A DNA stretch of 64,000 nt from an uncultured Bacteroidales bacterium (GTDB lineage: Bacteria; Bacteroidota; Bacteroidia; Bacteroidales; Paludibacteraceae). The stretch covers positions 62,001 to 126,000 of the forward strand of contig CAMJJT010000003.1 of assembly GCA_946406195.1 (NCBI GenBank), read 5' to 3'. Made by a program: the position numbers and the translations under genes. Shown piece after piece: positions 26,271 through 33,195 of this stretch (position 1 is its first letter; the number at the start of each line of letters is the position of its first letter). The notes under the pieces are model-generated. The model saw only the letters and a program-made list of their open reading frames with translations. It ran no database searches and was not told the DNA's origin.

Positions 26271-27533
26271 ATGTTGCGAAAAATCCATACCATCTTATCA
26301 TTACTCTTGTTAGCGGCATCTGTTTCTGCCCAAGAGCCCGCCATGTCTGTTGCGGAACGCAATGCCGCCCAAGGCTTCAACGACACCATCGATCGCCTTG
26401 CCCCGGATTTTGTGACGGTCAGTCTCGTGGTCTGCGATCCGGATGAGGTGCTCTATTCCACGCTCGGTCATGCCGCGCTGCATTTGCAATGCCCTATTTT
26501 CAACCTCGATTATATCTTTTCCTATGAGAGCGAAAATGTGCGGGATAAGATATGGACATTCCTAAAAGGAAATCTGAAGATGGGCATGTTCGGCATCCCG
26601 ACCGATGAGTTTTTGGATATTTACCGTGAGACAGGTCGTGGCGTCAAAGAATATACCATCCATCTCTCCACGGAGCAAGAGCAGAAGTTATGGGAGGTAA
26701 TGGATAATTTGGCAGCAAAAGGAGCTAATATCCCCTATGATTATTTCCGTCGCGGTTGCGCCAAATCGGTCGTTCAGGTCATTCATAAAGCCCTTGGAAC
26801 CAGCGCTATACATTATGCCCCATGGGATGATAAATATACCAAACAGACTCAACGGGAGTTGGTGCGCAATTTCATTGAAGGAGCACCTTGGGAAGAGTTT
26901 TTTATGTATTTTCTGATTGGCGTGGAGGGTGACAGAGACTATCCATGCGAGCAGAAACTCATTGTCCCAACCGACTTGGTGGAGGTATGGCAAAAAGCTA
27001 CATTTGACAACGGCGAGCCCGTGCTGAACAGCGAGCCGCGTATCTTACTGGAATCTACCCGCCATAACGAAGGCATGTGGTTCACCCCGCTTTTGCTGAG
27101 TATTTTGCTGCTTCTTTTGGCTTTCGCTCCATGGAAAGCGGTGGACTATTCTTTATTGACCTTATACACGGCGATAGGTGCGGTGATGACATATCTGATC
27201 CTTTTCTCAAACCTCCCGTGTACCGATTGGAACTGGCTCATCATTCCGTTTAATATCCTGCCGGCTATCTTATGGTATTGGCGCAAGTATTGGGCTTTGC
27301 CTTATGCGGCAATCCTCCTTATTTGGTGTCTCGTTATGTCCGGCGAGTTCTTCTGGGGACACGTCCTCGTCGATTGGCCGCATATCATCCTTACCCTCTC
27401 TTTTGCTGTCGTCCTGATAAAACGCTATCTCTATTCGCAATTACGTAATGACGTAATAACGTCATCTCGAAAAAACCTCCGTAATCCCGTAATCCCGTCA
27501 TTACGAGAAATTAAAAGGTTCGTCATCCCGTAA
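26271..27533 (+). CDS. DUF4105 (Lnb-type) periplasmic/membrane protein
   Basis: A 420-aa protein with a signal peptide (MLRKIHTILSLLLLAASVSA). The DUF4105/Lnb N-terminal domain includes YSTLGHAALHLQCP, YIFSYES and a downstream YDYFRRGCAKSV with conserved Cys. Four to five membrane segments lie near residues 270-400. Family function is not established. I chose the ATG at 26271 over an upstream in-frame codon because the signal peptide begins there. The last 30 or so residues (from RNDVITSSRK) are encoded by an intergenic CGTAATNACG repeat array, so the C-terminus is probably a recent non-conserved tail. Confidence 0.8.
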   Translation: MLRKIHTILSLLLLAASVSAQEPAMSVAERNAAQGFNDTIDRLAPDFVTVSLVVCDPDEVLYSTLGHAALHLQCPIFNLDYIFSYESENVRDKIWTFLKGNLKMGMFGIPTDEFLDIYRETGRGVKEYTIHLSTEQEQKLWEVMDNLAAKGANIPYDYFRRGCAKSVVQVIHKALGTSAIHYAPWDDKYTKQTQRELVRNFIEGAPWEEFFMYFLIGVEGDRDYPCEQKLIVPTDLVEVWQKATFDNGEPVLNSEPRILLESTRHNEGMWFTPLLLSILLLLLAFAPWKAVDYSLLTLYTAIGAVMTYLILFSNLPCTDWNWLIIPFNILPAILWYWRKYWALPYAAILLIWCLVMSGEFFWGHVLVDWPHIILTLSFAVVLIKRYLYSQLRNDVITSSRKNLRNPVIPSLREIKRFVIP

Positions 27534-27556
27534 TTACGAATTACGTCATTACGATA
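27437..27556. repeat. CGTAATTACG/ATCCCGTAAT repeat array
   Basis: About eight degenerate 9-12 bp units (TTACGTAATGACG, AATAACGTCATC, AATCCCGTAATCCCG, CGTCATTACG) run from inside the DUF4105 gene into the gap before the next gene. Many units are self-complementary. Confidence 0.75.
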
Positions 27557-27582
27557 TTTCCCCTCTGTCACCCCCTAACCCC

Positions 27583-28749
27583 ATGCTCCTCTCCAACTAC
27601 ACATTCTCCCCCTCCATGCGCTACGAATCGCATAGCCTCTATATCTCCCGCGCCGATGGCGAGGATGAATTCATCTTCGGCGGATTCCTCGCTGCGGCTA
27701 TTTTGGCAGCCCTCCTCGTCGATACCGACGAAGGCGATGTGCGGGGGATTGCGCTCGATACGGACGAACAACGGGCGGACTTCTTCGCTCGCTATGATCG
27801 GGAGGTGAGACGCAAAGACTGGGGCTATCTCTCTGCCGAACTCAACCAACTGCGCGATAACTACGTCCAGCTCGTTGACGGAAAGCACTCCCTTGTCGAA
27901 CTCTGCCCTAATATCCGCCTCCTTAACCTCGCGATAGAACTCTTGGTGGCGTACATGCACCGGCTGGTGTTGGAGCCTTTTGGCGAACATATATGGGTCC
28001 CGATGCCTTGGAAAATGCCTTTCGCCCAATGGCTCATCGATGCTGCCCGCGTCGAGACACGTCGCCAACGTTTGCTCCATACCGATTGGACAGATGCTCT
28101 GATGGTCATCCAACTGGCGGATATGCCGGACGAGACGGAAAAACCCACCTTCTTTTTCGAAGGTGAGAAAGCCGCCGACATCATGGAGCGGTACCTCCTC
28201 TGGCTCTCCGACGAATATGTGGCGATGAAGCAGGAGATGCCCGGTGCGAAAATTACCTCTGCCGACCGCAAATATATCTTCTCGCAGGAAACCGACTGGG
28301 CGTTCCTGTCCGATGAGATAGACCAATTGGATGCTTCCGAAACGCAAGACTGGCTCCAATGGCAAAAGGAGTGGACTCTTTTTCTCTCCGACCGTCTCCT
28401 GCCTAAAAAGGAGCTCCGTTTCTGGGCGGATGATGTGCCTCCGGAGGTCCAAGAACATCTCCTCTACCATCTCCAGCTCGCCGAGCAGCATCCTGCCCAT
28501 TTTCGGGATCTCACCGCTGCCGTCTATGCCATGCGCCAACTCGGTTATATCCGCCGCAAATGTTCCGATCCCGACATGCGCCAATGGCTCAGCGAGCATC
28601 TCAAAATCGATTATACCGAGCGCAACAACGCCTCGCAATTCCGGCGCGCCATGCGCGAACACGGGCGCTACACACCGGAAGTGCGAGACGAAGTCATTGC
28701 GCTTGAGTCTATGGGGTATTTCCGTTTTCAAGCTCACGCAGAAGAATAA
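27583..28749 (+). CDS. hypothetical protein, 388 aa
   Basis: I do not recognise a family. The protein is soluble, acidic and Trp-rich, without a signal peptide. It contains VDTDEGDVRGIALDTDEQRA near residues 46-65 and a mostly helical C-terminal half (AVYAMRQLGYIRRK, DYTERNNASQFRRAM). The last part has a helical look that could be a DNA-binding or interaction domain. A nearly full-length open frame also exists on the other strand (27568-28758), but its composition is unlike a real protein. The gene ends inside the convergent gene at 28709. It lies in an accessory block with DUF3987. Confidence 0.65.
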   Translation: MLLSNYTFSPSMRYESHSLYISRADGEDEFIFGGFLAAAILAALLVDTDEGDVRGIALDTDEQRADFFARYDREVRRKDWGYLSAELNQLRDNYVQLVDGKHSLVELCPNIRLLNLAIELLVAYMHRLVLEPFGEHIWVPMPWKMPFAQWLIDAARVETRRQRLLHTDWTDALMVIQLADMPDETEKPTFFFEGEKAADIMERYLLWLSDEYVAMKQEMPGAKITSADRKYIFSQETDWAFLSDEIDQLDASETQDWLQWQKEWTLFLSDRLLPKKELRFWADDVPPEVQEHLLYHLQLAEQHPAHFRDLTAAVYAMRQLGYIRRKCSDPDMRQWLSEHLKIDYTERNNASQFRRAMREHGRYTPEVRDEVIALESMGYFRFQAHAEE

Positions 28750-29110
28750 CCCGCACAAAATTAGGAAACATCGTCACCCGCTTGGGATCCAATATCGGAT
28801 CCGGCTGACCTTTCAACTGCGCGTTCCATCGTGCGCGTAGCTCCCCATACCGCGGGTGCTCTTTATCCTTGATAATCACGCTCGCACCGCGACACGCCGC
28901 CTGCCATTTCTGCGCTTGTGCCTCCTCGGCGCCTCGCCGCGGATGACGCTTGTAATCGCGTTTCTCCTTAAAATAGATCTCTTGAGGACCATATTTGATC
29001 AAAGTCCCGTCGTCTGCTCGGTATGCTTTCAATCGTGTTACCACTTCCGAGTCTCGTTTCAATTTGCCGCGCAGCAAATCAATGCCTACGCTTAATTCTG
29101 CTTGTGCCAT
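28709..29110 (-). CDS. hypothetical protein, 133 aa
   Basis: Unrecognised. Basic, no signal peptide. It has VGIDLLRGKLKRDSEVVTRL near residues 8-27 and RVTMFPNFVRVILLREL near the C-terminus. It lies about 240 bp downstream of the DUF3987 gene on the same strand and overlaps the convergent 388-aa gene by 41 bp at the 3' ends. The overlap leaves the last 13 codons shared in antisense. Confidence 0.6.
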   Translation of the reverse strand: MAQAELSVGIDLLRGKLKRDSEVVTRLKAYRADDGTLIKYGPQEIYFKEKRDYKRHPRRGAEEAQAQKWQAACRGASVIIKDKEHPRYGELRARWNAQLKGQPDPILDPKRVTMFPNFVRVILLRELENGNTP

Positions 29111-29352
29111 AAATAAGTATAATCGTTAGTTATAATTTAGAAATAAGTTTGAAATTTGTTCGATATATGTTTGATATCATCGGTACAACTACCTGACGTC
29201 CACCTAACATCCTCCTGTACGTCGTCCATTAGGTCGGATGTCATCCGACAATAATTTTTGTCCTGTCGCTATGTCGCTTTGTCGCTTTCTGTGTAATCTG
29301 CTACATATCAGCCAATTACGGCTATGTTCAAAAGCGACATAGCGACAAAGCG
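29111..29352. other. intergenic stretch with hairpin and inverted repeat
   Basis: No gene seen. A hairpin GTCGGAT-GTC-ATCCGAC is at 29233-29249. A perfect 16-bp inverted repeat, GTCGCTATGTCGCTTT (29265-29280) and its complement (29331-29346), encloses 50 nt; its right arm abuts the DUF3987 stop. Additional GTCGCTTT copies make it an iterated element. Confidence 0.6.
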
Positions 29353-30720
29353 TCACGCTACTTTTCGATATTGACCATGATTGGTCTTTTCTACAAGCCC
29401 GTTTTCTATCCAAATGAGGTTCCATCGTTCTACTGTGCGTTTGGATATACCTTGACGCTTTGCTTCTTCGGCTAAATCGCCGTGGTTGTACTCAGCCTTC
29501 AGTTGTTCAAAAACGACCTTCCGTTGGTCTATCGGCTTAATCTCCGGCACGCACTCTTGCGCATCTCCATCTATCATCCGGTACGCCGCAGCCATATGCA
29601 TTAGCATCTTATTCCCGATCATCTCCGCCACCTCATAATCTTGGTCGCTACAATAAATAGTATCGACCAAGCTTGGTCGATTGTTGTCTCCGTCTGTTTC
29701 GTCCGTTTTGCCGGATACTATCCGGCTCTTTTCGTCTGTTAGTCCCGAATCTGATTCGGGTTTTAATTCATCTGAATACTGGTCACTGAATACTGACAAC
29801 TCTTCTCCTGCACGCAGTGCGGAGAGTACCATCGCGATCCGTTCGATCTGTACCGCCATACGCACTACCGCCGAGTGGAAGTTATCCCCCAGAAGCCCGA
29901 TGAGCGTCCCGTATTCCGTTTCGAGGTGTTCGCCCAGACGCTCTTTCTGTGCATCCGTCAGACTCCATTCCCGCTCGCCGCCGCTCATCAGCCGCTCGTA
30001 CGTCCGCAGCAACCGCTGACCCACGATCGTCGGTATCGCGCTCTGCCCGCCTTTTGAACACACATACCGTTTGTCAAACGGATTAGTCCCACGGATCACC
30101 ACCGTCAGCAATCGGCTGAAATATCCGTTCTCTACGCTTGGCACCAACACTTTGTACTGCCCGAAAGTTCCGGTCAGCAGCATACTCAACCGTGGATTCT
30201 TGATCTCCGATGCACCTTTGACACGGTTCCGGCTGATCGCCTCATGTTCGGCGGCTTTACGGAGCGCGGTGTTGTAGTTCGCCGCCGCCGTGCGCCAGAT
30301 GTCCGTGATCACCGAGCCCTCACTCTCGTGCATGTATCCGCATCCGCCTTGTTCCTCTAACGCCTTGTACCACGCCGGCAGCGTGCTGTCGCCCGCAATC
30401 AGCATCGGATACTGCTCGTCTATCACGCGCAACATCTCCAACGCTTGATTGGCAATGCCCTTACCGCTTGCCGCCGCTGCCAGGATGAAACATTGCAGGT
30501 TCGCGTAGTACTTCTTGCCTGTCGAACCATACGTAAAATACAGATTAGGTACGCACGCGCTCGCAGCGGCTAATGTCGCCATCAGCAAGATGTCCTGCTC
30601 TTCCGGCGTCGAAGCCAATGAAAGCATCTGTTGTACACTCTCAGGAAGTTTCTGCATGTTGAGATGTTCAACAATGCGGAGGTCTTCCTGTCCCTCCATC
30701 AAGTTAAGGTCTTTAATCAT
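29353..30720 (-). CDS. DUF3987 family protein
   Basis: A 455-aa protein of the DUF3987 type found in Bacteroidota mobile and accessory regions. Recognisable stretches are MATLAAASACVPNLYFTYG, FILAAAASGKGIANQALEM (a loose P-loop-like ASGKG) and an internal GDSTLPAWYKALEEQGG. The C-terminus carries a helix-turn-helix-like segment (EEAKRQGISKRTVERWNLIW) near residues 420-440. Relatives are often near primase/VirE genes and HU-like proteins, none of which is seen here, so the locus may be reduced. It may act in DNA replication of mobile elements, but this is inference. A large imperfect palindrome lies in its leader. Confidence 0.8.
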   Translation of the reverse strand: MIKDLNLMEGQEDLRIVEHLNMQKLPESVQQMLSLASTPEEQDILLMATLAAASACVPNLYFTYGSTGKKYYANLQCFILAAAASGKGIANQALEMLRVIDEQYPMLIAGDSTLPAWYKALEEQGGCGYMHESEGSVITDIWRTAAANYNTALRKAAEHEAISRNRVKGASEIKNPRLSMLLTGTFGQYKVLVPSVENGYFSRLLTVVIRGTNPFDKRYVCSKGGQSAIPTIVGQRLLRTYERLMSGGEREWSLTDAQKERLGEHLETEYGTLIGLLGDNFHSAVVRMAVQIERIAMVLSALRAGEELSVFSDQYSDELKPESDSGLTDEKSRIVSGKTDETDGDNNRPSLVDTIYCSDQDYEVAEMIGNKMLMHMAAAYRMIDGDAQECVPEIKPIDQRKVVFEQLKAEYNHGDLAEEAKRQGISKRTVERWNLIWIENGLVEKTNHGQYRKVA

Positions 30721-30759
30721 AATGTAATTAGTTGTTAAAAAATTTAGTTAGGTTTATTT

Positions 30760-30885
30760 CTGATTATTTATTTGTGCCTCTCTGGAGCCGAGAATTTAGT
30801 TAACATAGTCATGTCAAATTTATTTGAAAATGAGTCCGTTAACTGAAGACTCGGAGGTACGCAGTACATCCAAATAAATAATCAG
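30760..30885. repeat. 126-bp imperfect palindrome
   Basis: The outer arms CTGATTATTTATTTG (30760-30774) and CAAATAAATAATCAG (30871-30885) are perfectly complementary. Inside, CCGAG pairs with CTCGG, AGTTAAC with GTTAACT, and AAAT/ATTT stretches meet near the centre. The whole block could fold into a long hairpin. It occupies the region upstream of the DUF3987 gene. GTTTAT occurs just outside both arms, but this is weak as a target-site duplication. The rest of 30721-31209 holds no gene I can support. Confidence 0.7.
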
Positions 30886-30940
30886 TGTTTATCTTTGTTT
30901 TTTTCTTTTAATAATATCTTCGAAAATCCAATTCCGACGA

Positions 30941-30948
30941 CAAATATA
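30941..30948 (-). promoter_or_regulatory. possible DUF3987 gene promoter -7 box
   Basis: TATATTTG on the minus strand, without a good upstream TTTG box. If used, the transcript would carry the 126-bp palindrome in its leader. A second candidate, TAAATTTG at 30815-30822, lies inside the palindrome. Confidence 0.3.
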
Positions 30949-31133
30949 AGTGCCCTCGCAACCTCTTTCGCTATCTCCCCTTCTCGATATTCCATCCTCT
31001 GCAACAGCAATACCCTCTCCATCCTCTTAATTTTCAGCCTCTTGCAAAAAGCTCTTTCCGTGCTGTCTCATTTTTTACAGAGAACAATTTTGAGCCCAAA
31101 GAAAAGATTTTTGTTAATTTGTGAATAAAAAAC

Positions 31134-31164
31134 TTGCACATTCCAAATTTTTGTTGTACCTTTG
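31134..31164 (+). promoter_or_regulatory. promoter of the AAA ATPase gene
   Basis: TTG (31134-31136), 20 nt, TACCTTTG (31157-31164) followed by CACC. It lies 46 nt before the ATG. Confidence 0.75.
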
Positions 31165-31209
31165 CACCGGATTTGTAAACGACCATTTATATAAATACAG
31201 ATTTATATT

Positions 31210-32523
31210 ATGAAATTCTACGATCGGGAAACTGAAATGGAAGTGCTGCTTCAGACATATGAGCAGTCGCTGTCAACTGCCACATTCACTGTCCTTATGG
31301 GGCGCAGACGTGTGGGGAAAACTTCGCTACTGATGCGGGCTATGGAGGGCAGAGAATATGCCTACTTGTTTGTGTCCAAAGATAGCGAGGCGATGTTATG
31401 CAATAAGTTCCAAGCCGTTTTAGAGGAACAACTTCATTTCTCCATCTATGGTACAATTAGCCGTTTTCGGGATCTGTTTGAGGTGATTATGCGTGAGTCT
31501 GTTCAGAGGCACATCACCGTTATCATCGATGAATTTCAGAATTTAGCTAAAATCAATCCCGCTATCTTCAGTGAAATACAAGATATCTGGGATAGATACC
31601 ATATGGACGCACATATTCATCTCATTGCTTCAGGTAGTATCATGGCGATGATGAAGCATATTTTTGAGGATAAGAACGAACCACTATATGGTCGTCCTAC
31701 TTCCAAATTTACCCTTCGGCCATTTAGCATTGCTGTTTTGAAACAGATCTTCTCCGACCATTATCCTTCTTACACAAACGAAGATTTGCTCTGTCTCTAC
31801 ATGATTACAGGCGGAGTGGCTAAGTACGTGGAATTGCTGATGGATGCCGGATGTTTTACTAAAGAGAAAATGCTCAATTATGTCTGCCGGATGGATTCCT
31901 ATTTCTTAACGGAAGGACGCGATATCATCAATACGGAGTTCAGCGCGGATTACAACACCTATTACTCCATCTTACAGCTGATAGCTAATGGTTCCAACCG
32001 CAGAACGGACATTGACGGAGCGCTACAGAAAGATTGCGGAACCTACCTCTCTAATTTAGAGAAAAATTTCGGTATGATTATCCGTCTAAAGCCGCTGTTG
32101 TCATCTGCTCAATCCAAAACATCATCTTACGAGATTGCAGATCCTTTCCTGCGCTTTTGGTTCCGGTTCATTTGTCCCTATCAATCACTGATTGAAAGTG
32201 GGCAATTCAAACTATTACGAGCGAACATCAATACCCATTACGAACGTTTTTCAGGCAGGACCTTAGAGCGCTATTTCCAAACCCTGCTCATGGAGTCGGG
32301 TGAATATACGATGGTTGGCAATTGGTGGGATAGGAAAGGAGAGAATGAAATCGACATCGTTGCATTAAATGAGTTCACGCACCAAGGGCTAATTGCGGAA
32401 GTCAAACGCAACGAGCAGAAAATCAACCTTCAAAAATTAGCGGACAAAGCGAATCGTCTGCCATCCTCTGATTTTGGTCACTACCAATTCCAATTGCGCG
32501 GTTTATCCATCAATGATATGTAA
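31210..32523 (+). CDS. AAA ATPase with DUF234-type nuclease-like C-terminus
   Basis: A 437-aa protein of the archaeal-type ATPase/DUF234 group. It opens with FYDRETEMEVL. Walker A is GRRRVGKTSLL near residues 31-41 and Walker B VIIDEFQNL near 103-111; a sensor-like LIASGSIM follows. The C-terminal domain ends in GENEIDIVALN and GLIAEVKRNEQKIN, a PD-(D/E)xK-like E-D-ExK arrangement. The family is common and patchy in Bacteroidota and archaea; function is unknown, with defence or mobile-element roles suggested by distribution. It has its own promoter and terminator and stands alone between the two giant units. Confidence 0.85.
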   Translation: MKFYDRETEMEVLLQTYEQSLSTATFTVLMGRRRVGKTSLLMRAMEGREYAYLFVSKDSEAMLCNKFQAVLEEQLHFSIYGTISRFRDLFEVIMRESVQRHITVIIDEFQNLAKINPAIFSEIQDIWDRYHMDAHIHLIASGSIMAMMKHIFEDKNEPLYGRPTSKFTLRPFSIAVLKQIFSDHYPSYTNEDLLCLYMITGGVAKYVELLMDAGCFTKEKMLNYVCRMDSYFLTEGRDIINTEFSADYNTYYSILQLIANGSNRRTDIDGALQKDCGTYLSNLEKNFGMIIRLKPLLSSAQSKTSSYEIADPFLRFWFRFICPYQSLIESGQFKLLRANINTHYERFSGRTLERYFQTLLMESGEYTMVGNWWDRKGENEIDIVALNEFTHQGLIAEVKRNEQKINLQKLADKANRLPSSDFGHYQFQLRGLSINDM

Positions 32524-32559
32524 AATCCATTCCTAACTTTTTTACACCACTAAGCCCCC

Positions 32560-32598
32560 AAAATCGCATGTACAGCAATGTATGTGCGATTTTTTTTG
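32560..32598 (+). terminator. terminator after the AAA ATPase gene
   Basis: A 9-bp stem AAAATCGCA/TGCGATTTT with a small internal loop and an apical ACA-GCAA-TGT, followed by a T run. Confidence 0.8.
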
Positions 32599-32707
32599 TC
32601 AAATTTCGCTTAATTCAAAATATTGTGTTTTTGCTACATTAAAATAGCAAAAAGAAGATTTTTGGCATTTTTCTTTCATTTTTCTTTTTTATTTATAAAA
32701 AAAGCAT

Positions 32708-32733
32708 TAACTTTGCACGCTCAAAGTGCAAAG
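32708..32733 (+). promoter_or_regulatory. promoter -7 box with palindrome, giant gene 2 unit
   Basis: TAACTTTG (32708-32715) overlaps the inverted repeat CTTTGCAC (32711-32718), 7 nt, GTGCAAAG (32726-32733). It is nearly identical, including the CTCAAA spacer, to the element before giant gene 1. The upstream -33 region is T-rich without a clear TTTG. A small hairpin CTCGTT/AACGAG (32784-32800) follows in the leader. Confidence 0.65.
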
Positions 32734-32805
32734 CTCGCATATCTGCAAGCACAAATAAACTAAGACAAAAAGATAAAACCCCTCTCGTTGTGATAACGAG
32801 CATTT

Positions 32806-33195
32806 AAGATACAAAAAAGATATGAACGAGATAGCAGTCATACAACGTAAGATTTACGAGATCCGCGGACAGAAAGTGATTTTGGACCGTGATTTGGCGG
32901 CGTTGTATCAGGTAGAAACAAAAGTTCTCAATCAAGCAGTGAAACGTAATATCGATCGTTTTCCTGAGGACTTTATGTTTCAACTAACTCCTAAAGAGTT
33001 AAAAAATTGGAAGTCACAATTTGTGACCTCCATTCAGTTCTCCTTGGCAGAATTGCAAGCCAAACCGAAAGCGAAGCCCATGAATCCGGTGGGATTTAAT
33101 TCACCGATATACAACGATAGAAAATAATTTTAACAACATCGGCCAATCTTGACCGATTCCTAAAAAGATAATTTAAAAGATACAAAAAGATATGA
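32806..33195. repeat. duplicated start context flanking the ORF6N gene
   Basis: AAGATACAAAAAAGATATGA (32806-32825) and the same sequence with one A fewer (33177-33195) precede the ATGs of the ORF6N gene and of giant gene 2. The last 14 bases are identical to 19016-19029 before giant gene 1. The simplest reading is that the ORF6N fragment entered the giant gene leader and duplicated its start context. Confidence 0.65.
32822..33127 (+). CDS. truncated ORF6N-domain protein
   Basis: 101 aa. Residues 1 to about 69 match the ORF6N domain ([48 protein letters not shown]), a DNA-binding module of phage and plasmid regulators. Normal members continue with the YAFTEQGVAML segment and are about 170-300 aa. 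Here the frame changes to an unrelated tail rich in KPKAKP and stops, so the protein is truncated. The gene sits between the palindromic promoter and giant gene 2, in the same transcript. It may be a relic, or a short regulator retained in the leader. Confidence 0.75.
   Translation: MNEIAVIQRKIYEIRGQKVILDRDLAALYQVETKVLNQAVKRNIDRFPEDFMFQLTPKELKNWKSQFVTSIQFSLAELQAKPKAKPMNPVGFNSPIYNDRK

Noticed and set aside
27568..28758. 396-aa open frame on the minus strand, antisense to the 388-aa gene
   Set aside because: It covers the same region, but its composition is unlike a real protein (His/Gly/Ile-rich, no coherent motifs), while the plus frame reads as a normal soluble protein.
29204..29425. 73-aa minus-strand ORF overlapping the DUF3987 stop
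   Set aside because: It overlaps the end of DUF3987 in another frame and translates the inverted repeats; no motif.
30895..31128. 77-aa plus-strand ORF before the AAA ATPase
   Set aside because: Low-complexity Ser/Leu/Phe composition, no promoter, and it ends next to the ATPase promoter.
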